A stretch of 64,000 bases of DNA from Pseudomonas sp. L5B5 (GCF_020520285.1 NZ_CP084742.1:2542001-2606000), one strand, 5' to 3'; numbered from the stretch's first letter, positions 44,546 through 52,920 are shown. Translations and numbers: made by a program. Notes: generated by a model not told the origin, from the sequence alone.

Positions 44546-44871
44546 AGTATTTCCAAGGCCTCCAGCGGTGCATGTACATGACTGCAATCAGCTGGGGCCG
44601 TCTCGAGGTCCGCTTGCGAATGCATCCGCAAACAGCAGCGAGACCTCAGCCAGCACCACCCCTAGGTGCCATCGGCGTTTCACATTGCCCCATCGAAAAC
44701 AGATCAAGGCGGTTGGTCTTTGACTAACACTGCTGAAAGCTTTGTGCTACGCGTCTTTCAGCTCACTGTTCAAAGTGGGTTCGGGCATTTATGGGTGGTT
44801 GCTACCGGCAAAACGATCTTCTGGACCCCCCATCCAGGGTACATCAAGGCATCCGGCGCCAAGGGGCATCG
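44546..44871. other. Intergenic region after tRNA-Gly
   Basis: About 325 bases with no supportable gene. Two weak structures are visible: an imperfect 18-nt palindrome at about 44615-44632 and an 8-bp stem GCTGAAAG / CTTTCAGC at about 44732-44761; neither has a convincing T run. The promoter of the following gene probably lies at the right end. Confidence 0.4.
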
Positions 44872-45606
44872 ATGAGAAAACTCGTCCGTTGTCTGAGCCT
44901 GCTTTTCGGCGCAAGCCTGCCCCTTCTGGTACAGGCCTCCCCGGTACGGTTCACCGATTACCGTGCTTTTTATCAGTCCCTGGGCGATAACCTGTTCACA
45001 GGGCCCGGTATTGAACTGGCCATGCCCTGCTCGGAGTCGCCACGGCATTGCCTTTGGGTCAATGCCATGCGCCCGGCGTTCGAGCGTTTTGACCAGCAGT
45101 GGAGCGCACCCGATGGGCTGGATCTCGATCCGCCCAAAGGCACGCCCGAAATGGTCTTCGATGGCGAGGCCCTCACGATCGGCAAACAACGCTGGCCACT
45201 GCGCGATGCAATCAACTTCGCCCCGTCGCAATGGCCCGTCGGCGATCCCATCCGCCCGGAAAACCTGGCGACAGCCACGGTCTGGCGCCAAGGCACCGCG
45301 ACCTGCGTGGAGATGCAGTACGTCAGCAGTGGCCATGGTGATCGGTACACCCAGGTGTTGCTGGTTCAGGGTCAGCATTTGTACGGGTTACCGCCGCTGT
45401 TCGCCTCTTGCTCGGCCATTCGCAAGACGCCCCGCCACCCGTTCAGCTATCCGGAAAACGCCTACCTGGGAGCGGAGCAGGAAAACAACCCGACCGGGCT
45501 GACAGTGGATTATCGGGTGCCTGGTGAAAAGAAGCCGGTGGCGCAGTACCTGTTGCACTTCCCGACTCAGGGGGACCCGTTCGTATTTGAGGTGCAGCGC
45601 CCATAG
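44872..45606 (+). CDS. Hypothetical secreted protein, possible T6SS immunity (Tsi3-position) protein
   Basis: This 244-residue protein has a signal peptide ending VQASP and a mature domain I cannot place in a family. Paired cysteines are visible (PCSESPRHC; TCVEM and FASCSA), suggesting disulfides in the periplasm. An AAGGGG ribosome site precedes ATG 44872. It is followed by two tiny overlapping ORFs and a Tla3-like adaptor gene. In P. aeruginosa the periplasmic immunity gene tsi3 precedes tle3 and tla3, so its position suggests immunity, but no sequence similarity was tested. Confidence 0.6.
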   Translation: MRKLVRCLSLLFGASLPLLVQASPVRFTDYRAFYQSLGDNLFTGPGIELAMPCSESPRHCLWVNAMRPAFERFDQQWSAPDGLDLDPPKGTPEMVFDGEALTIGKQRWPLRDAINFAPSQWPVGDPIRPENLATATVWRQGTATCVEMQYVSSGHGDRYTQVLLVQGQHLYGLPPLFASCSAIRKTPRHPFSYPENAYLGAEQENNPTGLTVDYRVPGEKKPVAQYLLHFPTQGDPFVFEVQRP

Positions 45607-45670
45607 GCATCGGCCGACAAATCCGTCATGACCTGGCTGCGTGCAGGGGTCATCACCCGATGGGAGCACA

Positions 45671-45814
45671 ATGAAGCTCAGCAACTCACCAGGTCTGCTC
45701 ATCACGACACCCACCGACTGGCGTCGGGTAGCAGCCAGCAACCCGGACAGACGCTTGCCCCCAATCGTCGGGACCAACGGGATAATGTTCATGGAGGAAA
45801 TGCGCAATGACTGA
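45671..45814 (+). CDS. Small ORF, 47 residues, possible gene remnant
   Basis: The ORF encodes MKLSNSPGLLITTPTDWRRV and further residues to a stop at 45812-45814. A GGGAG ribosome site lies about five bases before the ATG, and its stop overlaps the next small ORF's start. I do not recognise the peptide. It could be a genuine small protein, or the start of a larger gene lost by deletion. Confidence 0.35.
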   Translation: MKLSNSPGLLITTPTDWRRVAASNPDRRLPPIVGTNGIMFMEEMRND

Positions 45815-45932
45815 CGCCGCCCAGCCGAAAAAACCTGTTCCAGCCAATCGATCACAATGCCCAACAGTGGCCACTCAGCCCCGGACCAAACTCATCAAAG
45901 GCGAGCCTGTCCGTTGTGGGGGCATCGCCTGA
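45807..45932 (+). pseudogene. Probable remnant of a tle3-like T6SS lipase gene (41 codons)
   Basis: A 41-codon frame (MTDAAQPKKPVPANRSQCPT...GGIA) has a GGAGGA ribosome site and ends in TGATG, its stop sharing one base with the start of the DUF2875 gene. The N terminus is Pro/Lys-rich and lies where tle3 lies in P. aeruginosa, directly before tla3. I infer a tle3 gene that lost its interior, leaving the first roughly 35 codons and the last few. The homology is remembered in style only, and not proven. Confidence 0.45.
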
Positions 45933-47434
45933 TGCGCCTCGAGGTTGCCAGTTGTTTTTTCACCAGCCTGCTCCTGACCAGCCCTCTGGTTCAGGCGGCT
46001 GAACATTCATCCACGGTCAGCCGTTGCTTTGCCAGCGCAGCTTCACCCGTGACTGCCTATACCTCGGCCAAGGGGACCGCCACCATGCCGGTTGATGCCC
46101 GTTATCGCGCCCCTGCTTCCTCACCCCACCTGGACACACTGGATGTGCTCGCCATTGGCCTGAGCCTCGACGTGTTCCGTCAGGGCCAAGCCTGGAAAGC
46201 CTTGCAGGAACAGAATGCAAGGCAGACCAAGGCCCTCCACGTGGGCAGCATCCTGCCCACCGACCCGAAACAGTATCCGGTGGATGGCGACGACAAAGAC
46301 CTGGCCTATGACAAGCGCAAGGCCGATGCGCTGGAGCTGGGCCTGCGCGGCTTCATGGAGAAGTGGCCGATCCCGACCATCACGGTCGTGCGTGGCTGGA
46401 ATCCCGACACGCCGAACCTGCGCTACTCCCCGGAAAGAACCCGGGAAATGCTCTCGGGCATGGTCAACCGCTACCGCCCGGAAGCGGGCCTTCACTGGCA
46501 TCGCGTGCGCAACCTGCAAGATGGCGTGGTCTGCAGTGATACCCCCGAAGGCCTGGTGGACAACCTGTTCAACCTGTTCGAACAGAACCCCGACCTCCCC
46601 GCTGTGCTGGTCTACAACGTGGAAGGTTTCAGCATGTCGTTTGCGCTGTCGGCGAAAAAGGCACCATTGATTGGCGGGCCTGGCCCACGCAAGCCGGGCG
46701 AGCTCACCGACACCATGGTTGCCATGGTTGTCGGGCGCCCCGAGCGCGTCGAATGGCTGCGTTACTACGCGCAATTTGCCAAGGTCAACAAGAACAGAAT
46801 CGACCCGGAGTTCACTGGTTGGGGCAGGAAGGAGCCCGCCGTGGAGTTCCAGCCTACGACCTTCATTCCTCAACCCTGGACTCAGCGCGCGTTCGAGCAA
46901 TGGGATGCGCAACCAGTGCTGGCCAGACTGCATCGGCCGGTCACGGTGTCATTGCTGCGGCCAGACAATGGCGAACGCCTCAAGGGTGACGCCCTGGCTG
47001 CCAAACTGGTCGCTGGCTGGAAAGAGGCCACTGACGGACTCGCGCAGAAAGCGGTTCGGGTGTTCTTTGACGGTGGTCCGCACACCACACCCCTGGCGCA
47101 ACTGCTGCCGGCGCTCACCGCCGCACACAGCCCGCTGGATCTGCTCGACTCGCGCGAAAGCTACGATTTGACCCAGCGCCTGGGTGACACCGGCTCGGCC
47201 TCACCGTTTGTTGGCCTCGCCCTGGCGACGATGGCCAGTTACCTCAACGCGGACACCAGCGTGGTCATGCCGATGCGCCGTCCGGAGCAGGCAACGATCA
47301 TTGCCGTGACCTCGCCAACACCCGGCAGGAAGCCTTCAGGCAATGATCATTTCGGCGTCAACCTGATGCCGCAGGCCGCCAGTACCGAGAAACCGCCAAC
47401 CGTGCCTTCAGCACAATCGACAGCAGCGCGGTAG
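45932..47434 (+). CDS. DUF2875-family protein, T6SS lipase adaptor Tla3-like
   Basis: A signal-like N terminus (FFTSLLLTSPLVQAAEH) precedes a DUF2875 region in this 500-residue protein. Segments I associate with the family are LDVLAIGLSLDVFRQGQAWKALQEQN, DPKQYPVDGDDKD, FIPQPWTQRAFEQWDAQPVLARLHRPVTVSLL and RLGDTGSASPFVGLALATMASYL. In P. aeruginosa Tla3 is a cytoplasmic or envelope adaptor that loads the lipase Tle3 onto VgrG. Here no full lipase or vgrG is adjacent. ATG 45932 overlaps the preceding remnant's stop. The frame is open and intact. Confidence 0.72.
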   Translation: MRLEVASCFFTSLLLTSPLVQAAEHSSTVSRCFASAASPVTAYTSAKGTATMPVDARYRAPASSPHLDTLDVLAIGLSLDVFRQGQAWKALQEQNARQTKALHVGSILPTDPKQYPVDGDDKDLAYDKRKADALELGLRGFMEKWPIPTITVVRGWNPDTPNLRYSPERTREMLSGMVNRYRPEAGLHWHRVRNLQDGVVCSDTPEGLVDNLFNLFEQNPDLPAVLVYNVEGFSMSFALSAKKAPLIGGPGPRKPGELTDTMVAMVVGRPERVEWLRYYAQFAKVNKNRIDPEFTGWGRKEPAVEFQPTTFIPQPWTQRAFEQWDAQPVLARLHRPVTVSLLRPDNGERLKGDALAAKLVAGWKEATDGLAQKAVRVFFDGGPHTTPLAQLLPALTAAHSPLDLLDSRESYDLTQRLGDTGSASPFVGLALATMASYLNADTSVVMPMRRPEQATIIAVTSPTPGRKPSGNDHFGVNLMPQAASTEKPPTVPSAQSTAAR

Positions 47435-47476
47435 CGCTTCATGGGATGAAAACCCTGTGCGGCGCCAGCCTGGGTC

Positions 47477-47905
47477 CTATCCCGGCCGATCGGGATCGAC
47501 CAGGAAAGCCGCATAGCTGTCCGCAACGGCAGAGGTTCGGCCCGTCTCGTGGGACCACAGCACCACCACGGGCTCACCGGCATCGCCGAGCGCGGCATAG
47601 TCGAAGCAGTAATAGTCACCTGTGCCGAACTGGGCGAACGGCAACAAGCTGGAAAAGTCCCTCTCGTCGTCACGGAAGTTGTCCTGCCAGGCCTGCCAGC
47701 CCTCCTCGACATGACGGACTATCGATTGCCAGGTCTTGCGTGGATCACGGGCATCGAAAACCGGGAACACCTCCAGGGCGCCCAGTGCCTTGCCGTTGTG
47801 CTCCAGCAGCCAATCCGCGTACGACCTGGGCAAGGTTCGTCCCAATGCCGTCTCGGCAGCACGGATCGACTCCAGGGTCGTGCCTGTCACTCGCGTCTTG
47901 CCCAT
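47477..47905 (-). CDS. SMI1/KNR4-family protein
   Basis: This 142-residue protein has the SMI1/KNR4 (SUKH) fold signature: IRAAETALGRTLPRSYADWLLEHNGKALGALEVFPVFD near the N terminus and LLPFAQFGTGDYYCFDYAALGDAGEPVVVLWSHETG in the middle. SUKH proteins are often immunity proteins for contact-dependent or polymorphic toxins, and here it converges on the Tla3-like gene with 42 bases between stops. No cognate toxin is seen nearby. GAGGA precedes ATG 47905 at short spacing. Confidence 0.75.
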   Translation of the reverse strand: MGKTRVTGTTLESIRAAETALGRTLPRSYADWLLEHNGKALGALEVFPVFDARDPRKTWQSIVRHVEEGWQAWQDNFRDDERDFSSLLPFAQFGTGDYYCFDYAALGDAGEPVVVLWSHETGRTSAVADSYAAFLVDPDRPG

Positions 47906-48086
47906 GATTCCTCGCTTTGGGTACCGGCCCGGCGAACTCCATTCGTCCTTGAGGACCCGCTTGCATTGATGCGTTACCGATCGCTCGGTGCGCAGCGCAC
48001 GATAATGCATAGCGGCACCGGGTGAAACCTGGCACCCGGACCCTCTCTGCAGAAACAGGAAACCGACCCTGCAGCTGGAAATGGTT

Positions 48087-48208
48087 GGAGCGAGGCTTGC
48101 CCGCGATGGACTTCAGGGCGCTGCGTTTATCCAGTCAACACACGGCCGTAAGCGACCATCGCGAGCAATCGAGCGTCGACCGACTGCTCCTACAGGGGAT
48201 CACCTCGC
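48087..48208 (+). repeat. REP/REPIN-type repeat, copy 1
   Basis: The roughly 122-bp unit begins GGAGCGAGGCTTGCCCGCG and ends TACAGGGGATCACCTCGC. Both ends carry REP-like sequences in opposite orientation around a variable middle, the REPIN layout. A near-identical inverted copy (by eye about 85%) is at 52512-52635. It lies between the SMI1/KNR4 gene and the esterase lipoprotein. Confidence 0.8.
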
Positions 48209-48244
48209 CTGGCCGTTTTTTTGCACCTGTGATTGAGGGAGGAC

Positions 48245-49336
48245 TCAGGGACCGCCCAGGTAGCGATGAAAGAAACTGCCGAGATCGCTGCGCAGGATGC
48301 GCAGTGCCAGACTGCGGTCGACACTGCCGAAATCGTCCCCCATGGCTTCGATGACCGGCCCAGGGAGCACCCAGCGCCCGTCGGTGAAGTCGTGGTGCCC
48401 CGCGTCCTCCAGGACCTTGTACGCCCACGATCCACGGTGAGCGTTACCGACTTTTTCCATGCTGGCATCCTGCGGGTCATTGCCGGCCGCGTACAACAAC
48501 ATTGGTTTGACCCAGGGGCCGCTCAGATCGCCCTGGATGGTGCCATCCAGGTTCGCTGCCGCTCGCAGGCGCGGGTCCAGCCGTGTTGCCTGCAAGGCGG
48601 CTGAACCGCCGAAGGAATGGCCCAGAGCACCGATGCGGGTCAGGTCCAGGTGCCCGCCCAGCAGGTGCTCCGGCTCCCGGTTGCGCTGCTCCAGCCAATC
48701 CAGGGTACTGCGCAGATCCGCCACCACCAGCGGCGCGGCGCCCGCCAGTTTCTTGTCATCCTGCTCGAGGACATCCAGAAGAGGAATGACCCGCCCCCCC
48801 GGCAGCACCGTCACGGCGGAAATGTAGGGGTGATTGATGGCCACCACTACATAACCGCGACTGGCCAGGTCTTCCAGCAGGCCGCTATAGAACTCGGCTA
48901 CCGCGCCCAGGCCGGGAGAAAACAGCAGGACCGGATACTGACGGTGCATCTGCATCGTGGCTCCAGCAGCCGAGTGACTGGCGACCTGCACCTCGCCCGC
49001 AGCCTTCATCGCACTCAGGGCTTCGGGTTCGGCATATTCGGCACGAGGCCGTTGGCGAGCAGGGTTGGCAATCGGGTACCAGACCTTCAGCGCCAGCTCG
49101 CGACGCGCATTGGCGACGGTGGAAAACGGCTCCGCACGCGTAGGATCCTGGAATGTGAAACCGGCCTTGCCCACGCACCAGGCTCCGCCGGGAGCCGATA
49201 CTTGCCTGGCCTGGGCAGCCACGGCCGGCAACTCGCAGCGCCGCGAGTAAGGCTGCTGTACCGTGGCATTGCTGCAACTGGCCACGCCGAACATCAGTAC
49301 ACCGCAACTCGCCATGACTCTGACGAACTTCATCAT
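48245..49336 (-). CDS. Alpha/beta-hydrolase lipoprotein, PAF-acetylhydrolase-like
   Basis: This 363-residue putative esterase has a lipoprotein signal ending VASC (Cys21). The hydrolase nucleophile motif GHSFGGSAAL and the oxyanion segment PVLLFSPGLGAVAEFYSGLLEDLASRGYVVVAINHPYIS resemble plasma platelet-activating-factor acetylhydrolases. An Asp in the right region (LDGTIQGDL) and a late His (EDAGHHDFTD) could complete the triad. ATG 49336 follows AAGGGA; an upstream start at 49396 has no such site. The substrate is unknown; phospholipid or polyester is plausible. Confidence 0.8.
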   Translation of the reverse strand: MMKFVRVMASCGVLMFGVASCSNATVQQPYSRRCELPAVAAQARQVSAPGGAWCVGKAGFTFQDPTRAEPFSTVANARRELALKVWYPIANPARQRPRAEYAEPEALSAMKAAGEVQVASHSAAGATMQMHRQYPVLLFSPGLGAVAEFYSGLLEDLASRGYVVVAINHPYISAVTVLPGGRVIPLLDVLEQDDKKLAGAAPLVVADLRSTLDWLEQRNREPEHLLGGHLDLTRIGALGHSFGGSAALQATRLDPRLRAAANLDGTIQGDLSGPWVKPMLLYAAGNDPQDASMEKVGNAHRGSWAYKVLEDAGHHDFTDGRWVLPGPVIEAMGDDFGSVDRSLALRILRSDLGSFFHRYLGGP

Positions 49337-49649
49337 CAAGCAATCCCTTGGGTATTCAGGCTGGAAGAAAACGGCAAGGCCTGCCATCGACAGCAAAGAC
49401 CCCTGCCGATAGCAGCCTAATGAGCGGCTTTAGACCATTCATCATGAAGTGTTCGGATTTTGTATAGAAAGGTTAAGCACCCGACGGCCCGCGCCCCTGA
49501 TTGGCTAAAATGGCCAACAGTCCCGCACCACCCTGCCCGGCCACCGACGATACCTGCGTCGTGCCTTTCGAGGGAAAAGCCCCTCAGCCGCTTCATTTGC
49601 CTATCTACCCGAAACCACGGGCGGCACACACGACTGAAGGAGCTGTGAC
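49337..49649. other. Divergent intergenic region esterase / methyltransferase
   Basis: About 310 bases between divergent starts. The part near 49440-49480 is AT-rich (TTTTGTATAGAAAGG) and may hold a promoter; no gene, repeat or RNA is recognised. Confidence 0.4.
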
Positions 49650-50378
49650 ATGGCCCAGAACATCTACGACGACCCCACCTTTTTCCAGGCCTATGGTCAG
49701 CTGGGACGCTCTCTCGGCGGCCTCGACGCAGCCCCGGAATGGCCGGCCCTGCAAGCGCTGCTACCACCGATGCATGGCCTGAACGTGGTGGACCTGGGCT
49801 GCGGTTACGGCTGGTTCTGCCGCTGGGCTAGCGACCACGGCGCCCAGCAGGTGCTGGGGCTGGATGTCTCGCAGAAAATGCTGGCCACCGCGCGTGACAC
49901 CACCTCGGCCATAAACATCCATTACCGGCAGGCGGACCTGGAACAACTGCACTTGCCAGCCTGCAGCCTCGACCTGGCCTACAGCTCCCTGACCCTGCAC
50001 TACATCAAGGACCTGCACACCTTGTTCGCCCGGATCTACACGGCCCTGGTGCCTGGTGCGTACCTGGTGTTCTCCATCGAGCACCCGATCTTCATGGCCC
50101 CGCGCACCCCCGGCTGGCAAGTGGATGAGCAAGGCCGAAAGTCCTGGCCAGTGGACAGTTACCAGGAGGAAGGCGAGCGGGTGACCCATTGGCTAGCCGA
50201 AGGGGTGGTCAAGCAGCACCGGACCCTGGGCACATTGCTCAACAGCCTTATCGCCAGCGGTTTCAGCATCCGCCATGTCGAGGAATGGGGACCGACGCCA
50301 CAACAGGTAAGCGCCCAACCGGCGCTGGAAGAGGAGCGGGAACGCCCGATGCTGCTCCTGGTGGCAGCGCAACGCTGA
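49650..50378 (+). CDS. Class I SAM-dependent methyltransferase
   Basis: This 242-residue SmtA/UbiE-type methyltransferase has SAM motif I VVDLGCGYGWFCRWA and the acidic post-strand 2 residue VLGLDVSQKML, then ADLEQLHLP and LDLAYSSLTLHYIKD. The substrate is unknown; relatives act on small molecules or on lipids. The ATG 49650 start has an AAGGAG site (49637-49642). It converges on the EAL gene, 28 bases apart. Confidence 0.85.
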   Translation: MAQNIYDDPTFFQAYGQLGRSLGGLDAAPEWPALQALLPPMHGLNVVDLGCGYGWFCRWASDHGAQQVLGLDVSQKMLATARDTTSAINIHYRQADLEQLHLPACSLDLAYSSLTLHYIKDLHTLFARIYTALVPGAYLVFSIEHPIFMAPRTPGWQVDEQGRKSWPVDSYQEEGERVTHWLAEGVVKQHRTLGTLLNSLIASGFSIRHVEEWGPTPQQVSAQPALEEERERPMLLLVAAQR

Positions 50379-50406
50379 AACCCGAGGCCAGGACGCTCGG
50401 CGCGCC

Positions 50407-52182
50407 CTAGAAACCACCCTGCAGCGGAAAGCGCTGCGCGTCGCTGCGAGCCAGGAACTTGTCCTGGGCCATGGGCCGGGCCAGGAAGTAACCCTGGGCC
50501 TCGTCACAGCCGAAGGAACGCAGCATCTGCAGGCACTTGAAGCTCTCGATTCCCTCGGCCACGGTGCGATAACCCAGCTCGCGGGCCAGGGCGATCACCG
50601 AACGAGTGATCTTCTGGTGCTGGGCGCTGCTCTCCAGGTCGGTCACCATGGATTTGTCGAGTTTCACCACGTTGGCCGGAATCTGGTGCAGGTAGGCGAA
50701 GTTGCTGTAGCCGGTGCCAAAATCGTCGATGGCCACATCCATGCCCAGGGCGCGGATCTTGCTCAGCTGCTCCAGCACCTTCGGATTGGAACGCAGCCAG
50801 GCACCCTCGGTAATTTCCACCTCCAGACAGCGAGGATCGATGCGGTGGCGCAGGCACGCATCGCGCAGCACATCGGCGATGTCCTGGTCCTCGAAATCCT
50901 GCGGCGAGAGGTTGATCGACAGCCGCTGCACTTCGCTTCCCCTCCACAGGTGCAACTTGTGCAGTACAGCGTTGATCAGCCAGTGGGTCACCTGGTGGAT
51001 CTGGGCGTTGCGCTCCATCACTGGAATGAACTCCGCCGGGGAAATCGGCCCCAGCCAGGGATGATCCCAGCGAATCAGCGCCTCGGCGCTGACCTGCTCA
51101 CCATCGGGCAAGGCGAAGCGCGGCTGGAACATCAAGTAGATCTGCCCGGTGGCCAGGGCTTCGCTGATGTCCGAGGCCAGGTTGAACGCACGTCGATAGG
51201 CCTGGTCACGCACCACATCGTAGGGCGCCCAGGTACAACGCTCCAGGGCGGCCAGTTCGAGGGCGAACATGGCTTTGCGCAAGACGTCCGGCACGGCATC
51301 GTGGTTCGTGGAGAACTCCACCATGCCCCCACATACCGCGGGGATCATCGGCAGCTCCAGACCTGGCGGCTGGCGACGCAGGCGGCGCACCAGGCCCTCG
51401 AGCAAGCGCTCCACCGCCGGGTCCGCAGGCAGCAGGAAACCGAAGCGCTTGGCCGAGACGTGATACACCCGCACATGCCGGCCCAGATAGGCGAGCAACT
51501 GCTGGGCAAGGAACCGCACAATGGTCTCGAAGGGCGCCATGCCCATGGCCAGCGTCAGCTCATGGGCCACGGTCATGTCCACTGCATCCACCAGCACCAG
51601 CACTCGTCGTTCCCCTGGATGCTGGTCCGCCAGATCGTGCAGGTCGCGCTGGAACTGCTCGCGGTTGGGTAGACCACTGACCGGATCGCGACGGGTTTGG
51701 CGCTGGCGCTGCTCGATCTGCTCCATCACCAGGGACGCCAGGTCGCGCAGCTGCTGGCGCTCGGCTGCATCGAGCCGTTGCGGGTGCTTGTCGATGATGC
51801 ACAAGCTGCCGATGGCATGCCCGGTGGAGGTGATCAGGGGCGCACCGGCATAAAAACCGATACCCGACGCCTCGGTCACCAACGGATTGGCGTGAAAACG
51901 CACATCCTGGCGCGCATTTTCCACTTCGAACACATCGTCGGACTTGATCGTGTAGGCGCAGAACGACTGATCGATCGGAGTCTGCGTGGCGACGAAACCC
52001 ACCCGCGACTTGAACCACTGCCGATCACGATCCACCAGGGTGATCAGCGCCGTGGGCACCTTGAAGAACTGCGCGGCCAACCGGCAGATGCGGTCGAAAC
52101 GCTCGCAGCGGGCAGTGTCCAGCAGCTCCAGGGCATACAGGGCGGCCAGGCGCTGTTCCTCGGCCAATGCCTTATCCGGCAT
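50407..52182 (-). CDS. GAF - degenerate GGDEF - EAL protein, probable c-di-GMP phosphodiesterase
   Basis: This 591-residue signalling protein has a GAF sensor (about 22-158), a GGDEF-like domain (about 165-325) in which the signature is replaced by SAKRFGF (243-249), and a C-terminal EAL domain (about 335-580). The EAL domain keeps EAL 367-369, NLSPQ, VEITE, DDFGTGYSN, KLDKSM and AEGIES, so c-di-GMP hydrolysis is likely, while the GGDEF part may bind GTP as a regulator. No membrane segment is seen, so it is cytoplasmic. A GAF ligand is not predictable. Confidence 0.88.
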   Translation of the reverse strand: MPDKALAEEQRLAALYALELLDTARCERFDRICRLAAQFFKVPTALITLVDRDRQWFKSRVGFVATQTPIDQSFCAYTIKSDDVFEVENARQDVRFHANPLVTEASGIGFYAGAPLITSTGHAIGSLCIIDKHPQRLDAAERQQLRDLASLVMEQIEQRQRQTRRDPVSGLPNREQFQRDLHDLADQHPGERRVLVLVDAVDMTVAHELTLAMGMAPFETIVRFLAQQLLAYLGRHVRVYHVSAKRFGFLLPADPAVERLLEGLVRRLRRQPPGLELPMIPAVCGGMVEFSTNHDAVPDVLRKAMFALELAALERCTWAPYDVVRDQAYRRAFNLASDISEALATGQIYLMFQPRFALPDGEQVSAEALIRWDHPWLGPISPAEFIPVMERNAQIHQVTHWLINAVLHKLHLWRGSEVQRLSINLSPQDFEDQDIADVLRDACLRHRIDPRCLEVEITEGAWLRSNPKVLEQLSKIRALGMDVAIDDFGTGYSNFAYLHQIPANVVKLDKSMVTDLESSAQHQKITRSVIALARELGYRTVAEGIESFKCLQMLRSFGCDEAQGYFLARPMAQDKFLARSDAQRFPLQGGF

Positions 52183-52480
52183 GCCTAGACTCGGACAGGA
52201 TCAACAGCATCATCAAAAAACCTATCTCGCCAGCAAAAGGGGGGGAGTACGACACCTGGAGAATTGCCCTACAAGCAAAGTAGTGGCACTACGATATCTG
52301 TCGACAGCATGACGCAGTGACTGGTGCTTGCCAATTCCATCCGTCGGACGAACGGTAGCCCTTCGGCAACCGCCACGCTCGCCAAAGGGCCGGGCCAGAG
52401 CTTTGCGCTCGACACACCGCGCTCCCGCTGCGTCCTCGCCCTGGTGCCATGCTCCCTGCCCCTGATCGCAGACACTAAAA

Positions 52481-52676
52481 AGCGATCCGCTGATTAATGC
52501 CTGTCAGTCAAGCGAGGTGGTCCCCTGCAGGAGCAGCCGGTCGACGCTCGATTGCTCGCGATGGTCGTTAGCGGTAGCGCGTATTGACTGGATCAACGCG
52601 ACGCTCTGGAGTCCATCGCGGGCAAGCCTCGCTCCTAGCATTTCCTTAACTGACTGGCATTGATCCGGCGATCGCC
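52481..52676. repeat. Imperfect inverted repeat flanking REPIN copy 2
   Basis: The arm 52481-52508 pairs with 52649-52676 with roughly 80% identity over 28 bases (core ACTGAC-x-GGCATT versus its complement). The 140 bases between the arms contain the REPIN, as if it had been inserted into a pre-existing palindrome such as a terminator. Confidence 0.6.
52512..52635 (-). repeat. REP/REPIN-type repeat, copy 2 (inverted)
   Basis: This is the reverse-complement counterpart of 48087-48208, about 124 bp. It begins GCGAGGTGGTCCCCTGCAGG and ends GGGCAAGCCTCGCTCC. Differences from copy 1 are concentrated in the middle. Confidence 0.8.
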
Positions 52677-52693
52677 CTTTTCGACATGAAAAA

Positions 52694-52716
52694 AGGCCGG
52701 GACGTAGTCCCGGCCT
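52694..52716 (-). terminator. Orphan intrinsic-terminator-like hairpin
   Basis: AGGCCGGGAC and GTCCCGGCCT (around 52694-52716) form a 10-bp stem with a 3-base loop. On the minus strand it is followed by TTTTTT, the pattern of an intrinsic terminator. No minus-strand gene is found to its right, so it has no obvious user. Confidence 0.55.
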
Positions 52717-52920
52717 GTGTGCCCCCTGTCGTCACCCAGCTCCTGCCGGGCGAAGGTTTTTTATCAGCCCTCGCCTGTCTGCCAGCTGAACCTGCCCGGG
52801 GCAATCGTGACAGTTGATGACAAGCGCCCCGCTGGCGCCAGGGCTTGCCAAGTCGAGCCAAGCCCGGGAGCATGCCCATCCCGGCGCCACAGGTGCCTCT
52901 GTCCATGGAAGGTATCGCCT

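Larger units (their letters stand above)
52183..52920. other. Long intergenic region with REPIN copy and flanking inverted repeat
   Basis: About 740 bases without a supportable gene. It contains a REPIN copy (52512-52635), a longer imperfect inverted repeat around it (52481-52508 and 52649-52676) and an orphan hairpin at 52694-52716. The last 200 bases likely hold the promoter of the small membrane protein gene that follows. Confidence 0.55.

Noticed and set aside
44615..44632. Near-palindrome TTGCGAATGCATCCGCAA after tRNA-Gly
   Set aside because: It has mismatches at the centre arms and no T run, so neither a terminator nor a clear operator can be claimed.
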